Source: an uncultured Porphyromonadaceae bacterium
GTDB taxonomy: Bacteria; Bacteroidota; Bacteroidia; Bacteroidales; Muribaculaceae
DNA length: 58,344 bases
Direction: 5' to 3'
NCBI GenBank assembly: GCA_947175215.1
Contig: CAMWLR010000006.1
Span: forward strand, 1-58,344
The notes beneath the pieces were generated by a model. That model had not been told where the DNA came from. It worked only from the letters and a program-made list of their open reading frames with translations, and did no database searches. Position numbers and translations under genes: made by a program. Below are positions 8,495 through 17,039 of this stretch, in pieces (within the stretch, counting starts at the first letter, position 1; every line of letters starts with the position of its first letter).

Positions 8495-8633
8495 ATTGGA
8501 TGCAGATTTATAAGATTGTATAATGAAAATTCGGTGATATTACGCGATGACCGACGGCTGGCGGGTCGCACATTTAATCACTACAAAATTAATGAAACAT
8601 TGGCGTGCCAGCAAATTTTGGCTTGAATATTTA

Positions 8634-8663
8634 TTGTGATACGGAAACTTTTTTTTAATTTCG
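8634..8663 (+). promoter_or_regulatory. possible promoter of the EamA gene
   Basis: TAATTTCG at 8656-8663 matches TAnnTTTG in 7 of 8 positions, with a TTG at 8634-8636 separated by 19 bp. The start codon is 43 bp downstream. Confidence 0.4.
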
Positions 8664-8706
8664 CACTATCAATCAACTTGCCTAATTAAGCGATTATTCT
8701 GTTGCT

Positions 8707-9669
8707 ATGGCTTCGTTAATGAAAGTCACTTCTCGTAAGAGTCTGCTGTTTTGCCATTTAGGGGCACTCCTTGCCGTCGGTATGTGGGGTGGCTCGTTTG
8801 TCTCAACCAAAGTGTTGGTAAACAACGGACTCGGCCCTGTCGAGATCTATATCTACCGCTTTACTCTCGCCTATCTGCTTGTGCTGCTGGGATGTCACTC
8901 CAAGCTATGGGCAAACTCGTGGCGTGATGAGTTTCTGTTTCTGTTATGCGGTCTGTGCGGGTCTTCAATATATTTCATCGCTGAGAACAACGCCGTCACA
9001 TACACCCGGGTGTCGGATGTATCGATGATCACTACGCTCGCTCCACTGCTGACAGCCCTGCTCATCGGCGCACTCTACAAGACAGAGCGGCCGGGCAAAT
9101 GGACATACATCGGGTCAGGGATAGCCTTTTTGGGGGTGGCGTTCATCATATTCAAAGACGGGTTTACGTTGCATGGCTCAGAGGCGGGGTCGCCTGATGC
9201 GCTATCGGCGACGATCGGCGACCTGCTGGCGCTTGCGGCTGCATTCTCTTGGGCGATATACAGCCTTGTGCTTAGAAAGCTCAATGTGACATACACCGCG
9301 CAGTTTATTACCCGCAAGACATTTTTCTATGGATTGATTACGGCTATCCCGTTCTGGATAATCTCAAAAGAGCCTTTGTCATCAGTCTCGACCCTGCTAA
9401 GGCCTGAGGTTTTCAGCAATCTCCTTTTCCTTGGGATATTCTGCTCAATGGTTTCATACCTGTTATGGGCCTGGGCAATGGGGACACTGGGCGCTATCAA
9501 GACCAATAACTATCTCTACGTACAGCCTATCATTACCATGATTATCGCGGCCATACTGTTTGGCAAAGCAGATCCTATCACCCTCATAGGCTGTCTGGGA
9601 TGCTTCCTGATCATCGGCGGTCTGTGGCTCGGCGACTACATGGGGCGTCGCGACTCGCTTAAATCCTGA
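8707..9669 (+). CDS. EamA/DMT family transporter
   Basis: A 320-residue inner-membrane protein with ten predicted helices arranged as two EamA repeats (about 17-150 and 172-308) of the drug/metabolite transporter superfamily. The first repeat has the family signature GMWGGSFVSTKVLV and ends at the GVAFIIFKDG segment. The second ends at GGLWLGDYMGRR. Members export amino acids, nucleotides or other metabolites; the substrate here is unknown. The gene is monocistronic and convergent with the ABC-F gene, with only 12 bp between stop codons. Confidence 0.88.
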   Translation: MASLMKVTSRKSLLFCHLGALLAVGMWGGSFVSTKVLVNNGLGPVEIYIYRFTLAYLLVLLGCHSKLWANSWRDEFLFLLCGLCGSSIYFIAENNAVTYTRVSDVSMITTLAPLLTALLIGALYKTERPGKWTYIGSGIAFLGVAFIIFKDGFTLHGSEAGSPDALSATIGDLLALAAAFSWAIYSLVLRKLNVTYTAQFITRKTFFYGLITAIPFWIISKEPLSSVSTLLRPEVFSNLLFLGIFCSMVSYLLWAWAMGTLGAIKTNNYLYVQPIITMIIAAILFGKADPITLIGCLGCFLIIGGLWLGDYMGRRDSLKS

Positions 9670-9675
9670 GACTTC

Positions 9676-9695
9676 GGCCTGTCAGGCCTCTTTTT
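9676..9695 (+). terminator. possible short terminator of the EamA gene
   Basis: A GC-rich 5-bp stem (GGCCT, GTC loop, AGGCC) is followed by TCTTTTT. It overlaps the last codons of the convergent ABC-F gene. Confidence 0.5.
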
Positions 9696-11460
9696 CCGAG
9701 AGTTCGAGCCAGCGCATTTCTTTCTCATCGAGGAGTTGGGTGAGCTCGGTGTAACGACGCGATTTGTCGGCGATGTCGGCGATTTGTTCGCCTGAATTAA
9801 ACAGCGCTTCGAGAGTGCTTTTCTCAACGGTTAGTGACTCGATCTCAGCGGTCAGTGATTCAAGCTCTTTTCTCTCCTTAAATGTCAGTCTCGGGGCTCG
9901 TTCAAGACCGCCACGACTTAACTTTACACTACCATCCTGTGATGCAGGTTGAGAGGGCGATGACTCTTTTGCGCGGGCCTCTTTCTCCTCGCGGTCACGA
10001 TCTTCGCGCCATTTGCGGTATTCGCTGTAATTGCCCGGGAAATCCTTGACCTTGCCGTCACCCTCGAACACAAAGAGATGATCGGCGATAGAGTCGAGAA
10101 AGAATCGGTCGTGTGAGATCACTATAACGCATCCATTGAAGTTAGCCAGATAATCCTCGAGTATACCGAGGGTAATTATGTCGAGGTCGTTGGTTGGCTC
10201 GTCAAGAATCAGAAAATTAGGTGATCTCATCAACACGGCGGCCAGATGCAGGCGGCTGCGTTCACCTCCGCTGAGGGTCGCTATATATTTCTGCTGGTCG
10301 GCGGGTGTGAATAGGAAGCGTTGCAAGAACTGCATCGGGGTAAAGTGCTCGCCGTCGTTGACAACGATATCTTCGGCCAGGCGGGTAATCTCGTCAATGA
10401 CTTTTTTACTCTTGTCAAACTCGATACCCTCCTGACTGTAATACCCGAATCTGACAGTCTCGCCTATATCAAAATAACCTTTGTCGGGAGAGATGAGCCC
10501 CTGCAACATCTTGATAAAGGTGGATTTACCGGCGCCATTGCGGCCCACTATACCGACCTTTTCGTAACGTGAGAAGATATAGTTAAAATCGTCAAGTACT
10601 TTCTTGTCGCCGAAACTCTTTGAAACACCAACTGCCTCGAATATCTTTGAGCCGATATACGACGAGTTTACATTGAGATTGACATTACGCTCTCTGAGAT
10701 CGACTTGCGAACGCTTCTTCAGGTCATGGTATGCATCGATGCGATATTGAGCCTTGCCGGCACGAGCCTGGGGCTGGCGGTTCATCCACTCCTGCTCCTT
10801 GCGCAGGGTATTACGGACCTTGGCCAGCTCGGCTGTCATCCCGTCGATACGCTCTTTGCGTCGACGCAGGAAGTTAGCGTAATCACCCTCATAGATGTAC
10901 ACCTTACCGCGGTCGATCTCGATAATCTTATGGCATATACGGTCGAGAAAATACCGGTCGTGGGTGACTATCAGCAAAGTGACTTTTGATTTTGAGAGGT
11001 ACCCCTCAAGCCACTCGATTGTCGGTATATCGAGATGGTTAGTGGGCTCATCGAGGATCAGCAGGTCAGGTTCGCCGGCAATGACCTTAGCTAACGCGAG
11101 ACGTTTGCGTTCGCCGCCTGACATCTCTGAGATGCGAGCTTGGTGGTTAAACACCTCCATCTGCGTCAGCATACGTCTGAGTTTATCGTCGTTACCTGTA
11201 AACTGCTCAACGGTCAGATGCTCGGGCAGCTGAGGAGTCTGCTCAAGGAAACCGATCTTAAGATCAGCACGCGGGGTGATCTTACCTGAGTCAACCGATT
11301 CAGTGCCGGCGATGCATCTGAGCAGTGTAGTCTTACCTATGCCGTTTTTTGCGATCAGAGCAATTTTGTCACCCTGATTGATACCGAAAGTGACATCGGC
11401 GAAAATGATGCGGTCGCCGTGGCTCTTGGTCAGTTCCTCGATTTGCAGGTAGCTTATCAT
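9682..11460 (-). CDS. ABC-F ATPase, Uup type
   Basis: A 592-residue soluble ABC-F protein with two ATPase domains and no membrane segments. The first has KNGIGKTTLL, MSGGERKRLALAK and LLILDEPTNHLD; the second has GRNGAGKSTF, LSGGERSRLHLAA and FLILDEPTNDLD. The linker between them (about 195-290) is helical and charged, as in factors that insert into the ribosomal E site. The last 85 residues form a charged coiled coil (FKERKELESLTAEIESL onward), the hallmark of Uup, which in E. coli affects transposon excision and ribosome function. It is transcribed divergently from the MIP18 gene across a perfect inverted repeat. Confidence 0.9.
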   Translation of the reverse strand: MISYLQIEELTKSHGDRIIFADVTFGINQGDKIALIAKNGIGKTTLLRCIAGTESVDSGKITPRADLKIGFLEQTPQLPEHLTVEQFTGNDDKLRRMLTQMEVFNHQARISEMSGGERKRLALAKVIAGEPDLLILDEPTNHLDIPTIEWLEGYLSKSKVTLLIVTHDRYFLDRICHKIIEIDRGKVYIYEGDYANFLRRRKERIDGMTAELAKVRNTLRKEQEWMNRQPQARAGKAQYRIDAYHDLKKRSQVDLRERNVNLNVNSSYIGSKIFEAVGVSKSFGDKKVLDDFNYIFSRYEKVGIVGRNGAGKSTFIKMLQGLISPDKGYFDIGETVRFGYYSQEGIEFDKSKKVIDEITRLAEDIVVNDGEHFTPMQFLQRFLFTPADQQKYIATLSGGERSRLHLAAVLMRSPNFLILDEPTNDLDIITLGILEDYLANFNGCVIVISHDRFFLDSIADHLFVFEGDGKVKDFPGNYSEYRKWREDRDREEKEARAKESSPSQPASQDGSVKLSRGGLERAPRLTFKERKELESLTAEIESLTVEKSTLEALFNSGEQIADIADKSRRYTELTQLLDEKEMRWLELSEKEA

Positions 11461-11540
11461 ATTTAGAGTTTCATCAAAACTAAGTTGTGTAGAGATGTGC
11501 CGGCAGAGAGTATTTGTGATAGTTTACCCATCTCAGGGTG

Positions 11541-11587
11541 CAAAATTACTGAAAGTTTGGTTAAGAGTGAAACTTTCAGTAATTTTG
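11541..11587. repeat. perfect 18-bp inverted repeat with divergent -7 boxes
   Basis: The arms at 11541-11558 and 11570-11587 are exact reverse complements around an 11-bp centre. The outer end of each arm is TAATTTTG read outward, a perfect TAnnTTTG box. The right arm serves the MIP18 gene (TTG at 11557-11559, spacer 20 bp, start codon 45 bp downstream). The left arm points toward the ABC-F gene, 81 bp before its ATG. It could be a symmetric bidirectional promoter or operator. A second possible ABC-F -7 box (TAGTTTTG, 11475-11482, minus) lies nearer its start. Confidence 0.65.
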
Positions 11588-11631
11588 TGGATAATAAAAC
11601 CGGTAAGCAGCCGGTCAAATTAAATGATAAC

Positions 11632-11952
11632 ATGGATGCAGAAACCCGTCTGAGACTTGAGGAGAAAGTTGTCGAGATGCTCAAAACAGTTTTCGACCCT
11701 GAGATCCCCGTCGATATTTATAACCTCGGTCTCATATATAGGATTGATATTGACGATGATGCCAATCTTACTGTCGATATGACCATGACAGCACCGTCAT
11801 GTCCGATGGCCGATTTCATTGTCGAGGATGCCAGGCTCAAACTTGAGTCGATAGAGGGGCTATCCTCGGTGACGATAAATGTGGTTTTCGAGCCCGAGTG
11901 GACTAAAGACATGATGAGCGAAGAGGCCAAACTCGAGCTCGGGATGCTCTGA
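11632..11952 (+). CDS. MIP18/SufT-type iron-sulfur assembly protein
   Basis: A 106-residue protein of the DUF59/MIP18 family, small factors that help deliver Fe-S clusters to target proteins. It has the conserved DPEIPVDIYNLGLIY (22-36) and TAPSCPMAD, whose Cys (C57) is the functional residue in the family. The start at MDAETRLRLE is chosen because upstream in-frame codons cross the promoter and inverted repeat. It lies 31 bp before lpxH and is probably co-transcribed, although the two functions are unrelated. In many Bacteroidota a similar protein sits with suf genes, which are absent here. Confidence 0.9.
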   Translation: MDAETRLRLEEKVVEMLKTVFDPEIPVDIYNLGLIYRIDIDDDANLTVDMTMTAPSCPMADFIVEDARLKLESIEGLSSVTINVVFEPEWTKDMMSEEAKLELGML

Positions 11953-11983
11953 ACCGCTTCTCACCCGACAGCCTAATTCCCAC

Positions 11984-12736
11984 ATGGGACGAATCTATTT
12001 CATATCAGATCTGCATTTGGGCGCCACTTATTTTCCTGACCCAAGCGAGCGGGAGAGGAGAGTGGTGAGATTTCTCGACACGATAGCCGGGGATGCCGAT
12101 GAGCTGTATATGCTCGGCGACATCCTCGATTACTGGTATGAATATAAGACAGTGGTGCCACGCGGATATATCAGGTTTTTCGGGGCATTGGCGCGTCTGG
12201 CAGATAGCGGTGTCAAGATACATTGGTTTATAGGTAACCACGATATATGGCTCTTTGATTACCTCAAAAATGAGATAGGTCTCGAGGTTATCGACGGATA
12301 TGTAGTCAAGGAAATACGCGGTAAACGATTCTTCCTGACACATGGCGATGGAGTCGGTAAGCGATCTCCGGCCTTTAGATTTCTGCGCGGAATGTTCCGC
12401 AACAAAGTCTGCCAGAAACTATATGCCGCCATTCATCCACGCTGGACTATCGCTTTTGCACACGGTTGGTCAAACTCGTCGCGCGATTATTCGCCCGAAA
12501 ATATACCCCAATATGAGGGTGAGGATAACGAACCGCTTGTGAAATTCAGCCGGGAGTATCTTGAGCAAGTCGACCCAGACATCGACTACTTTGTCTATGG
12601 TCACCGTCATATTCTCCTTGATATGAAACTCAACAGTCGCGGCAGTCGTATTATCATTCTCGGCGACTGGATATATCATTTCACTTACGGAGTGTATGAC
12701 GGCGACAGTTTTGAGTTGAAAATTTTTGAAAATTGA
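11984..12736 (+). CDS. lpxH: UDP-2,3-diacylglucosamine diphosphatase
   Basis: A 250-residue calcineurin-like metallophosphoesterase of the LpxH type. It removes UMP from UDP-2,3-diacylglucosamine to give lipid X, the fourth step of lipid A synthesis, at the inner face of the cytoplasmic membrane. The dinuclear metal ligands are visible in order: SDLHLG (D9, H11), LGDILDYW (D46), GNHDIW (N85, H86), THGDG (H120) and YGHRH near residue 208. Length is near the family norm. It follows the MIP18 gene by 31 bp. About 230 bp of AT-rich DNA without a gene separates it from the candidate small RNA. Confidence 0.9.
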   Translation: MGRIYFISDLHLGATYFPDPSERERRVVRFLDTIAGDADELYMLGDILDYWYEYKTVVPRGYIRFFGALARLADSGVKIHWFIGNHDIWLFDYLKNEIGLEVIDGYVVKEIRGKRFFLTHGDGVGKRSPAFRFLRGMFRNKVCQKLYAAIHPRWTIAFAHGWSNSSRDYSPENIPQYEGEDNEPLVKFSREYLEQVDPDIDYFVYGHRHILLDMKLNSRGSRIIILGDWIYHFTYGVYDGDSFELKIFEN

Positions 12737-12931
12737 CTTGAAATTTCAGAAAAAAATCAAGCAAAAATATCGACAAGTTAGAGAAATATTGCCGATTTAA
12801 CATTTATTAAATGTCTGTCTGAAATTCCTTTATGAAATTGATTTGACTGAAAAACAGAGAGTTAAGATGTATGGCACGATTTTGAGGTAAAAAAGAGATC
12901 AAAAACATGTCGCATAACATATCTAAATATT

Positions 12932-12961
12932 TTGCGGCGCATTAAAAAAGCACGACCTTTG
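12932..12961 (+). promoter_or_regulatory. orphan promoter upstream of a candidate small RNA
   Basis: TTG at 12932-12934, a 19-bp spacer, then GACCTTTG at 12954-12961, which matches TAnnTTTG in 7 of 8 positions. No start codon with a useful reading frame follows before the terminator 60 bp downstream. Confidence 0.55.
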
Positions 12962-12966
12962 CATCA

Positions 12967-13048
12967 CAAACCTAAAACAATCTTTTTTACCTTAGAAATT
13001 GTACCTATTGGAAACCAATAAAAAGGCGCTCGTGATGAGCGCCTTTTT
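12967..13048 (+). ncRNA. candidate small RNA of about 80 nt
   Basis: A transcript from the promoter at 12932-12961 would run about 80 nt to a strong terminator. It could fold into three successive hairpins: ACAAT/ATTGT (12977-12981 with 12998-13002), a perfect TATTGG-AAA-CCAATA stem (13006-13020) and the terminator stem. It lies between convergent genes (lpxH and a glycosyltransferase), so it is not an mRNA leader. The lpxH terminator function could be an alternative explanation, but the hairpin is 285 bp beyond that stop codon. I do not recognise an Rfam family with certainty. Confidence 0.5.
13021..13048. terminator. terminator of the small RNA unit
   Basis: An 11-bp stem (AAAAGGCGCTC, GTGAT loop, GAGCGCCTTTT) with T run on the right and A run on the left. 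It can work in both directions, stopping the small RNA or lpxH transcript on plus and the glycosyltransferase operon on minus. Confidence 0.85.
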
Positions 13049-13084
13049 ATGTTAAACCATATATTTGATCGGTAAAACAATCAA

Positions 13085-13903
13085 TCAGATGATGTCGGCG
13101 AGTAGTCGGTCGTTAAACCATTTGCGCTGGGGATCATGCCACCAGCCCCATTTGTTGAAATATCTGATCATGTTGCGTATATGCACCCAAGTCATCTTGA
13201 TGTTGTGATAGCTTGAGGCGCGGTGATCATGCACAACGGTGACTTCGGGCCAATAGAGCGTTACATACAACTCGTGCATGCGACGGGTGAGGTCAATATC
13301 TTCGGGGTACATAAAATACCGTTCGTCGAATAATCCTACTTTTTTAAGCGCACTAATCCGCAGGAACATAAAGCTCCCTTGATGATATGGGATGTTAAGG
13401 GGTTTTCCGGGGATACGTGCTTTAAGCAAATACCGTCGATTGAGGTTACCGGTGAAAGCTGAGGGGAGAAATCGTCGGCCAAACACATCAAAGGGTGTCG
13501 GTAACAGACGCGCGGTATACTGCTCTGTGCCGTCGGGATTGATTATGCGCGGTTGCAACTGTCCGACATCGGGGTGTGTCTCCATAAACCTGGCAATCTT
13601 GCCGATTACATCCCGGTCAAACATAATATCTGAGTTGACGACAAGATGATAATCGACTGATGAATCGATGGCCTTACGTAACGCGATATTGTGGGCAGCG
13701 CCATAACCGGGGTTATCATGGCGGGGCGTATATTCAATGAGTAAGGCTTGGGGATGAGAATCGATGACGTTACTGAGCGCATCGGTCGGTGAATTGTCGA
13801 TGACATATATGCGCTCGATCCCTGACGCCGCAAGAGTATCAAGTATCGCGATAAGTTCGTTGCGATCTGTTTTGTAGGTTACTACCGAGGCTGTTATTCT
13901 CAT
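13085..13903 (-). CDS. family 2 glycosyltransferase (rhamnosyltransferase-like)
   Basis: A 272-residue GT2 glycosyltransferase with a single GT-A domain. It opens with ITASVVTYKTDRNEL, has the nucleotide-sugar-binding VIDNSPTD and the metal-binding VVNSDIMF, and ends with the DIDLTRRMHE helix and a basic tail. The pattern resembles WbbL/RfbN-type rhamnosyltransferases that build O-antigen or capsule, but donor and acceptor cannot be read from sequence. It lacks membrane helices. It is second in a two-gene minus-strand unit, 35 bp after another GT2, and ends at the terminator at 13021-13048. Confidence 0.87.
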   Translation of the reverse strand: MRITASVVTYKTDRNELIAILDTLAASGIERIYVIDNSPTDALSNVIDSHPQALLIEYTPRHDNPGYGAAHNIALRKAIDSSVDYHLVVNSDIMFDRDVIGKIARFMETHPDVGQLQPRIINPDGTEQYTARLLPTPFDVFGRRFLPSAFTGNLNRRYLLKARIPGKPLNIPYHQGSFMFLRISALKKVGLFDERYFMYPEDIDLTRRMHELYVTLYWPEVTVVHDHRASSYHNIKMTWVHIRNMIRYFNKWGWWHDPQRKWFNDRLLADII

Positions 13904-13938
13904 CGTTACTTATTTACTGATATATAATGCGCAAATAC

Positions 13939-14934
13939 TCAATATAATAAATGAGAAAGGAATTTTATCAAACCTTTGCCACCATACGAAGCTATAGCGC
14001 CGAGTTTGTTTTTTAGTCTGACCTCGCTGTCACGTAAAGCATTGCCTCGTTGCTCTCTGATAACCGCGAGACACCTGTCAATTGCCGCCCGGTTGTCGAT
14101 GCCATGACGGTACAGGAGTGCAAGCATATTGAAATGTGCGCTAAACCGTCGGTCTCGGGCCGCCTCGGCAAGTTCGGGATGTCTCTCCTGCATATAGTTG
14201 ACAAGTCGGTCTGTGACATCAAGTACATCGAGGCGTGAGTCGCTCCAACGGTGCATAAAACTCTCTGTGGGTTGGCGGTAAAAGTAGACCGGCACCGGGA
14301 TAACCGCAATTTTACGGGCACTCTCATAGAATCTGTAAAACGCATCAAGATCCTCATACCTGATTCCTTCGCGAAACCTGCAATCATCGCCTAAGAGGTT
14401 ACGCTCAATTATCATTCCCCAGGGAGAGTTGATAATGATTTGCTGGTATAGAGCCCTGCGCATTACCTCAGAGTAGGTATAGACAAGTACATCAAACGGT
14501 TGCTGCGTGACAGGTGAGTAGGTGATGCCGGTATAATACCCTCCGATGCAAACTTCAGCCCCGGTGACTCGAGCCGTATCGACCAATATACTTAATGAAT
14601 ATGGTAACAGACAATCATCGGCATCCACAAAGCCGATATATTTCCCCATGGCCATATCAATGCCGGTATTGCGGGCTGCTGATACTCCGCGATGGGGTGA
14701 GACGACAAGCCTGAACCGCGAGTCTTCTTCACAGATCCGTTTAGTTATTTCGATCGAGTTGTCAGTCGATCCATCATCCACAACAATGACCTCAAAATCA
14801 TCAATGTTCTGAGAGATGATTGACCGCAGACATTCCTCAAGATACTTCCCGGCATTATAGACAGGCACAATAAGAGTGACTGCCGGACTCTTTCCGGCAG
14901 TGGATCTTAACTCTCCGTTGGTGTGATCTGTCAT
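13939..14934 (-). CDS. family 2 glycosyltransferase
   Basis: A 331-residue GT2 enzyme with a canonical GT-A domain in residues 18-215: VTLIVPVYNAGKYLEECLRS, VIVVDDGSTDNS and the metal-binding GFVDADD motif. The C-terminal 110 residues are helical and likely contribute acceptor binding. No membrane helix is present. It is divergent from the SDR gene and 35 bp upstream of a second GT2 on the same strand, so the pair probably acts together on a cell-surface glycan. No polymerase, flippase or sugar-nucleotide genes are nearby, so this is an isolated pair and not a full capsule locus. Confidence 0.88.
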   Translation of the reverse strand: MTDHTNGELRSTAGKSPAVTLIVPVYNAGKYLEECLRSIISQNIDDFEVIVVDDGSTDNSIEITKRICEEDSRFRLVVSPHRGVSAARNTGIDMAMGKYIGFVDADDCLLPYSLSILVDTARVTGAEVCIGGYYTGITYSPVTQQPFDVLVYTYSEVMRRALYQQIIINSPWGMIIERNLLGDDCRFREGIRYEDLDAFYRFYESARKIAVIPVPVYFYRQPTESFMHRWSDSRLDVLDVTDRLVNYMQERHPELAEAARDRRFSAHFNMLALLYRHGIDNRAAIDRCLAVIREQRGNALRDSEVRLKNKLGAIASYGGKGLIKFLSHLLY

Positions 14935-14989
14935 ATCAGGGAAACGTGGCCGACAATATATTTATTATCACCAATCTCCCGAAATTAGT

Positions 14990-14997
14990 TATCTTTG
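14990..14997 (+). promoter_or_regulatory. -7 box of the SDR gene
   Basis: TATCTTTG matches TAnnTTTG perfectly and lies 22 bp before the start codon. No TTG is present at the standard -33 spacing. Confidence 0.5.
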
Positions 14998-15019
14998 CGG
15001 AAAATATCAAGTTATAGAA

Positions 15020-15781
15020 ATGAAAACAATCTTTATAACAGGTGGGGCCACGGGTATCGGAGCCGCCTCTGTCAGGAAATTTATCGCCGAGGGGTGGCAG
15101 GTCGGCTTTATGGATATTAATGTTGATGAAGCTATGAAGTTAACTGGCGGTATTGATGATAATGACCGCCTATTGTTTGTTGAGGGGAATACTCGTAATC
15201 GCGAATATATTCATCGGGCTGTAAGCGCTACGGTCAAGAAATTCGGACAGCTTGACAGCGTTTTTGCTAATGCCGGCATTCATCGCCGCGACACACTGCT
15301 CGACATCTCTGACGAGGAGCTGGATCTTGTCATTGACACCAATATCTATGGGACGGTCAATACCCTGCGCGAGGCTGTGCCGTATATAATAAAGGCCGGA
15401 GGCGGATCTGTGGTGATCAACGCCTCCGACCAATGGTATATCGGTAAAGCTCACAGCTTTGCCTACGGTCTGACTAAAGGGGCTTTGGGACAGATAACCC
15501 GCAGTCTGTCTATTGACCTGGGGGAATATGGCATCCGTGTCAATGCCATCTGCCCGGGTACGATACATACACCTCTGGTCGACAATCTTTTCGAGAAATT
15601 CTCAAAGATCGAGAATAAGCCTGTCGAAGAGTATTGGGCCGAAGAGAATGCTCTCTTTTCGCGAGGAAAGGTCGGAACGCCTGATGAGGTCGCCGAGCTG
15701 GTTTATTTCCTCGCCTCAGACAAGTCATCGTTTTGCACCGGAGGCCACTACCTTATAGATGGCGGTCTGGTGGCGCGGTAA
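15020..15781 (+). CDS. short-chain dehydrogenase/reductase
   Basis: A 253-residue classical SDR, an NAD(P)-dependent oxidoreductase with a Rossmann fold. Cofactor binding is shown by ITGGATGIG (6-14) with D32 after beta-2, which suggests NAD preference, and by NAG at 84-86. The catalytic triad is S136, Y149 and K153 within NASDQWYIGKAHSFAYGLTKG. The end (FCTGGHYLIDGGL) matches the family closing motif. Substrate is unknown; the closest general look is to sugar, sugar-acid or 3-oxoacyl reductases. It is monocistronic with its own -7 box. A weak GGCTC/GAGCC stem at 15816-15828 without a T run follows. Confidence 0.88.
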   Translation: MKTIFITGGATGIGAASVRKFIAEGWQVGFMDINVDEAMKLTGGIDDNDRLLFVEGNTRNREYIHRAVSATVKKFGQLDSVFANAGIHRRDTLLDISDEELDLVIDTNIYGTVNTLREAVPYIIKAGGGSVVINASDQWYIGKAHSFAYGLTKGALGQITRSLSIDLGEYGIRVNAICPGTIHTPLVDNLFEKFSKIENKPVEEYWAEENALFSRGKVGTPDEVAELVYFLASDKSSFCTGGHYLIDGGLVAR

Positions 15782-15840
15782 CCACAAAAACTCGCGAAAG
15801 ATCAATAGACGTGGCGGCTCGCTGAGCCAGAAGTCAGATA

Positions 15841-17028
15841 TTACTCAAAAATATGTTTCAGCTTAGAGAACAGACGGTGTGTCGTCGAGGGATCGGGCTT
15901 GATGTCAGGCTGATCGCGAAGTGACTCAAACGCTTCTTTCTCCTTGTCATTGAGCTTCTCGGGGATGTAGACCATGACATTGACCAGTTCGTCACCGATG
16001 CCGCTCCCCTGAGGATCAGGCAGACCTTTGCCACGCAGACGCAGTACCTTGCCGGGTTGAGTGCCGGCGGGGATATTGAGGCGTGCGCGCCCGGTGATGG
16101 TGGGCACCTCGACAGCGCCACCTAATGTTGCCGTGACAACGTCAAGCATCAGGTTGTAGATTACATCTTTGCCGTCACGGATAAGTTCGGGATGTTTCAC
16201 CTCCTCGATGACAACGAGGAGATCACCGTTTACGCCACCGCGACGGGGAGCGTTACCCTTACCCTTGACAGTGAGGGTCATGCCCTCTGACACACCGGCG
16301 GGGATATCAAACGATACGAGTTCATCCTTGCGTTGGATGCCTTCGCCGTTACAATAGCTGCAGAGCTCTGAGATTACTTTCCCCTCGCCGTCGCACTGCG
16401 GACAAACACCGACAGCCTCCTGCGGGCCAAACAAGCCCTGCACTATCTGGCTGACCGTACCGGTGCCGTGACAGGTCGGGCAGGTCGTAAACGCCGTGCC
16501 GTCTTTAGCTCCGGTGCCGTTGCAATGTTCACACTTGACGTAGGTGGGGATCCTGAGGGTCTTTGATACACCCTTTGAAATCTCTTCAAGTGTGAGTTTG
16601 ACCTTGATACGCAGGTCTGAGCCGCGTCTCTGCGGTTTCTGACGACGGCGCGAACTGCGGCCGCCTGTGGCACCGCCGAATCCTCCGCCGCCAAACTCGA
16701 AGTGACCGCCGAATATATCGCCGAACTGCGAGAAGATATCCTCCATTGACATACCTCCGCCGCTGAAGCCTCCACCAAAGCCTCCGCCGCCAAATCCTTG
16801 CGGGCCCATCGAGTGACCAAACTGGTCATACTTCTGACGTTTCTCGTCATTTGACAGAACCTCGTATGCCTCGGCAGCCTCTTTGAATTTCTCCTCGGCG
16901 GCTTTGTCACCCGGATTCTTATCAGGGTGATACTTGATGGCGAGCTTACGGTATGCCTTTTTTATTTCGTCTGCCGTGGCGGTCTTTGAGACCCCCAGCA
17001 CTTCATAATAATCTCTCTTGTTTTCCAT
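15841..17028 (-). CDS. dnaJ: chaperone DnaJ
   Basis: A 395-residue type I J-protein that delivers unfolded clients to DnaK and stimulates its ATPase. The order of domains is complete: J domain (1-70) with the HPD motif in YHPDKNPGD, a Gly/Phe-rich linker (75-130), and a zinc-finger region with four CxxCxGxG repeats ([32 protein letters not shown]). C-terminal substrate-binding domains follow. It lies 11 bp downstream of grpE. DnaK is not in this window, so the co-chaperones are separated from it here. Confidence 0.97.
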   Translation of the reverse strand: MENKRDYYEVLGVSKTATADEIKKAYRKLAIKYHPDKNPGDKAAEEKFKEAAEAYEVLSNDEKRQKYDQFGHSMGPQGFGGGGFGGGFSGGGMSMEDIFSQFGDIFGGHFEFGGGGFGGATGGRSSRRRQKPQRRGSDLRIKVKLTLEEISKGVSKTLRIPTYVKCEHCNGTGAKDGTAFTTCPTCHGTGTVSQIVQGLFGPQEAVGVCPQCDGEGKVISELCSYCNGEGIQRKDELVSFDIPAGVSEGMTLTVKGKGNAPRRGGVNGDLLVVIEEVKHPELIRDGKDVIYNLMLDVVTATLGGAVEVPTITGRARLNIPAGTQPGKVLRLRGKGLPDPQGSGIGDELVNVMVYIPEKLNDKEKEAFESLRDQPDIKPDPSTTHRLFSKLKHIFE

Positions 17029-17039
17029 ATCCCTGCGTC

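Noticed and set aside
15816-15828. GGCTC/GAGCC hairpin after the SDR gene as a terminator
   Set aside because: Five-base stem and no T run follows.
16443-16910. 155-codon frame inside dnaJ on the same strand
   Set aside because: It is a shifted reading of the Gly-rich and Cys-rich part of a complete dnaJ gene.
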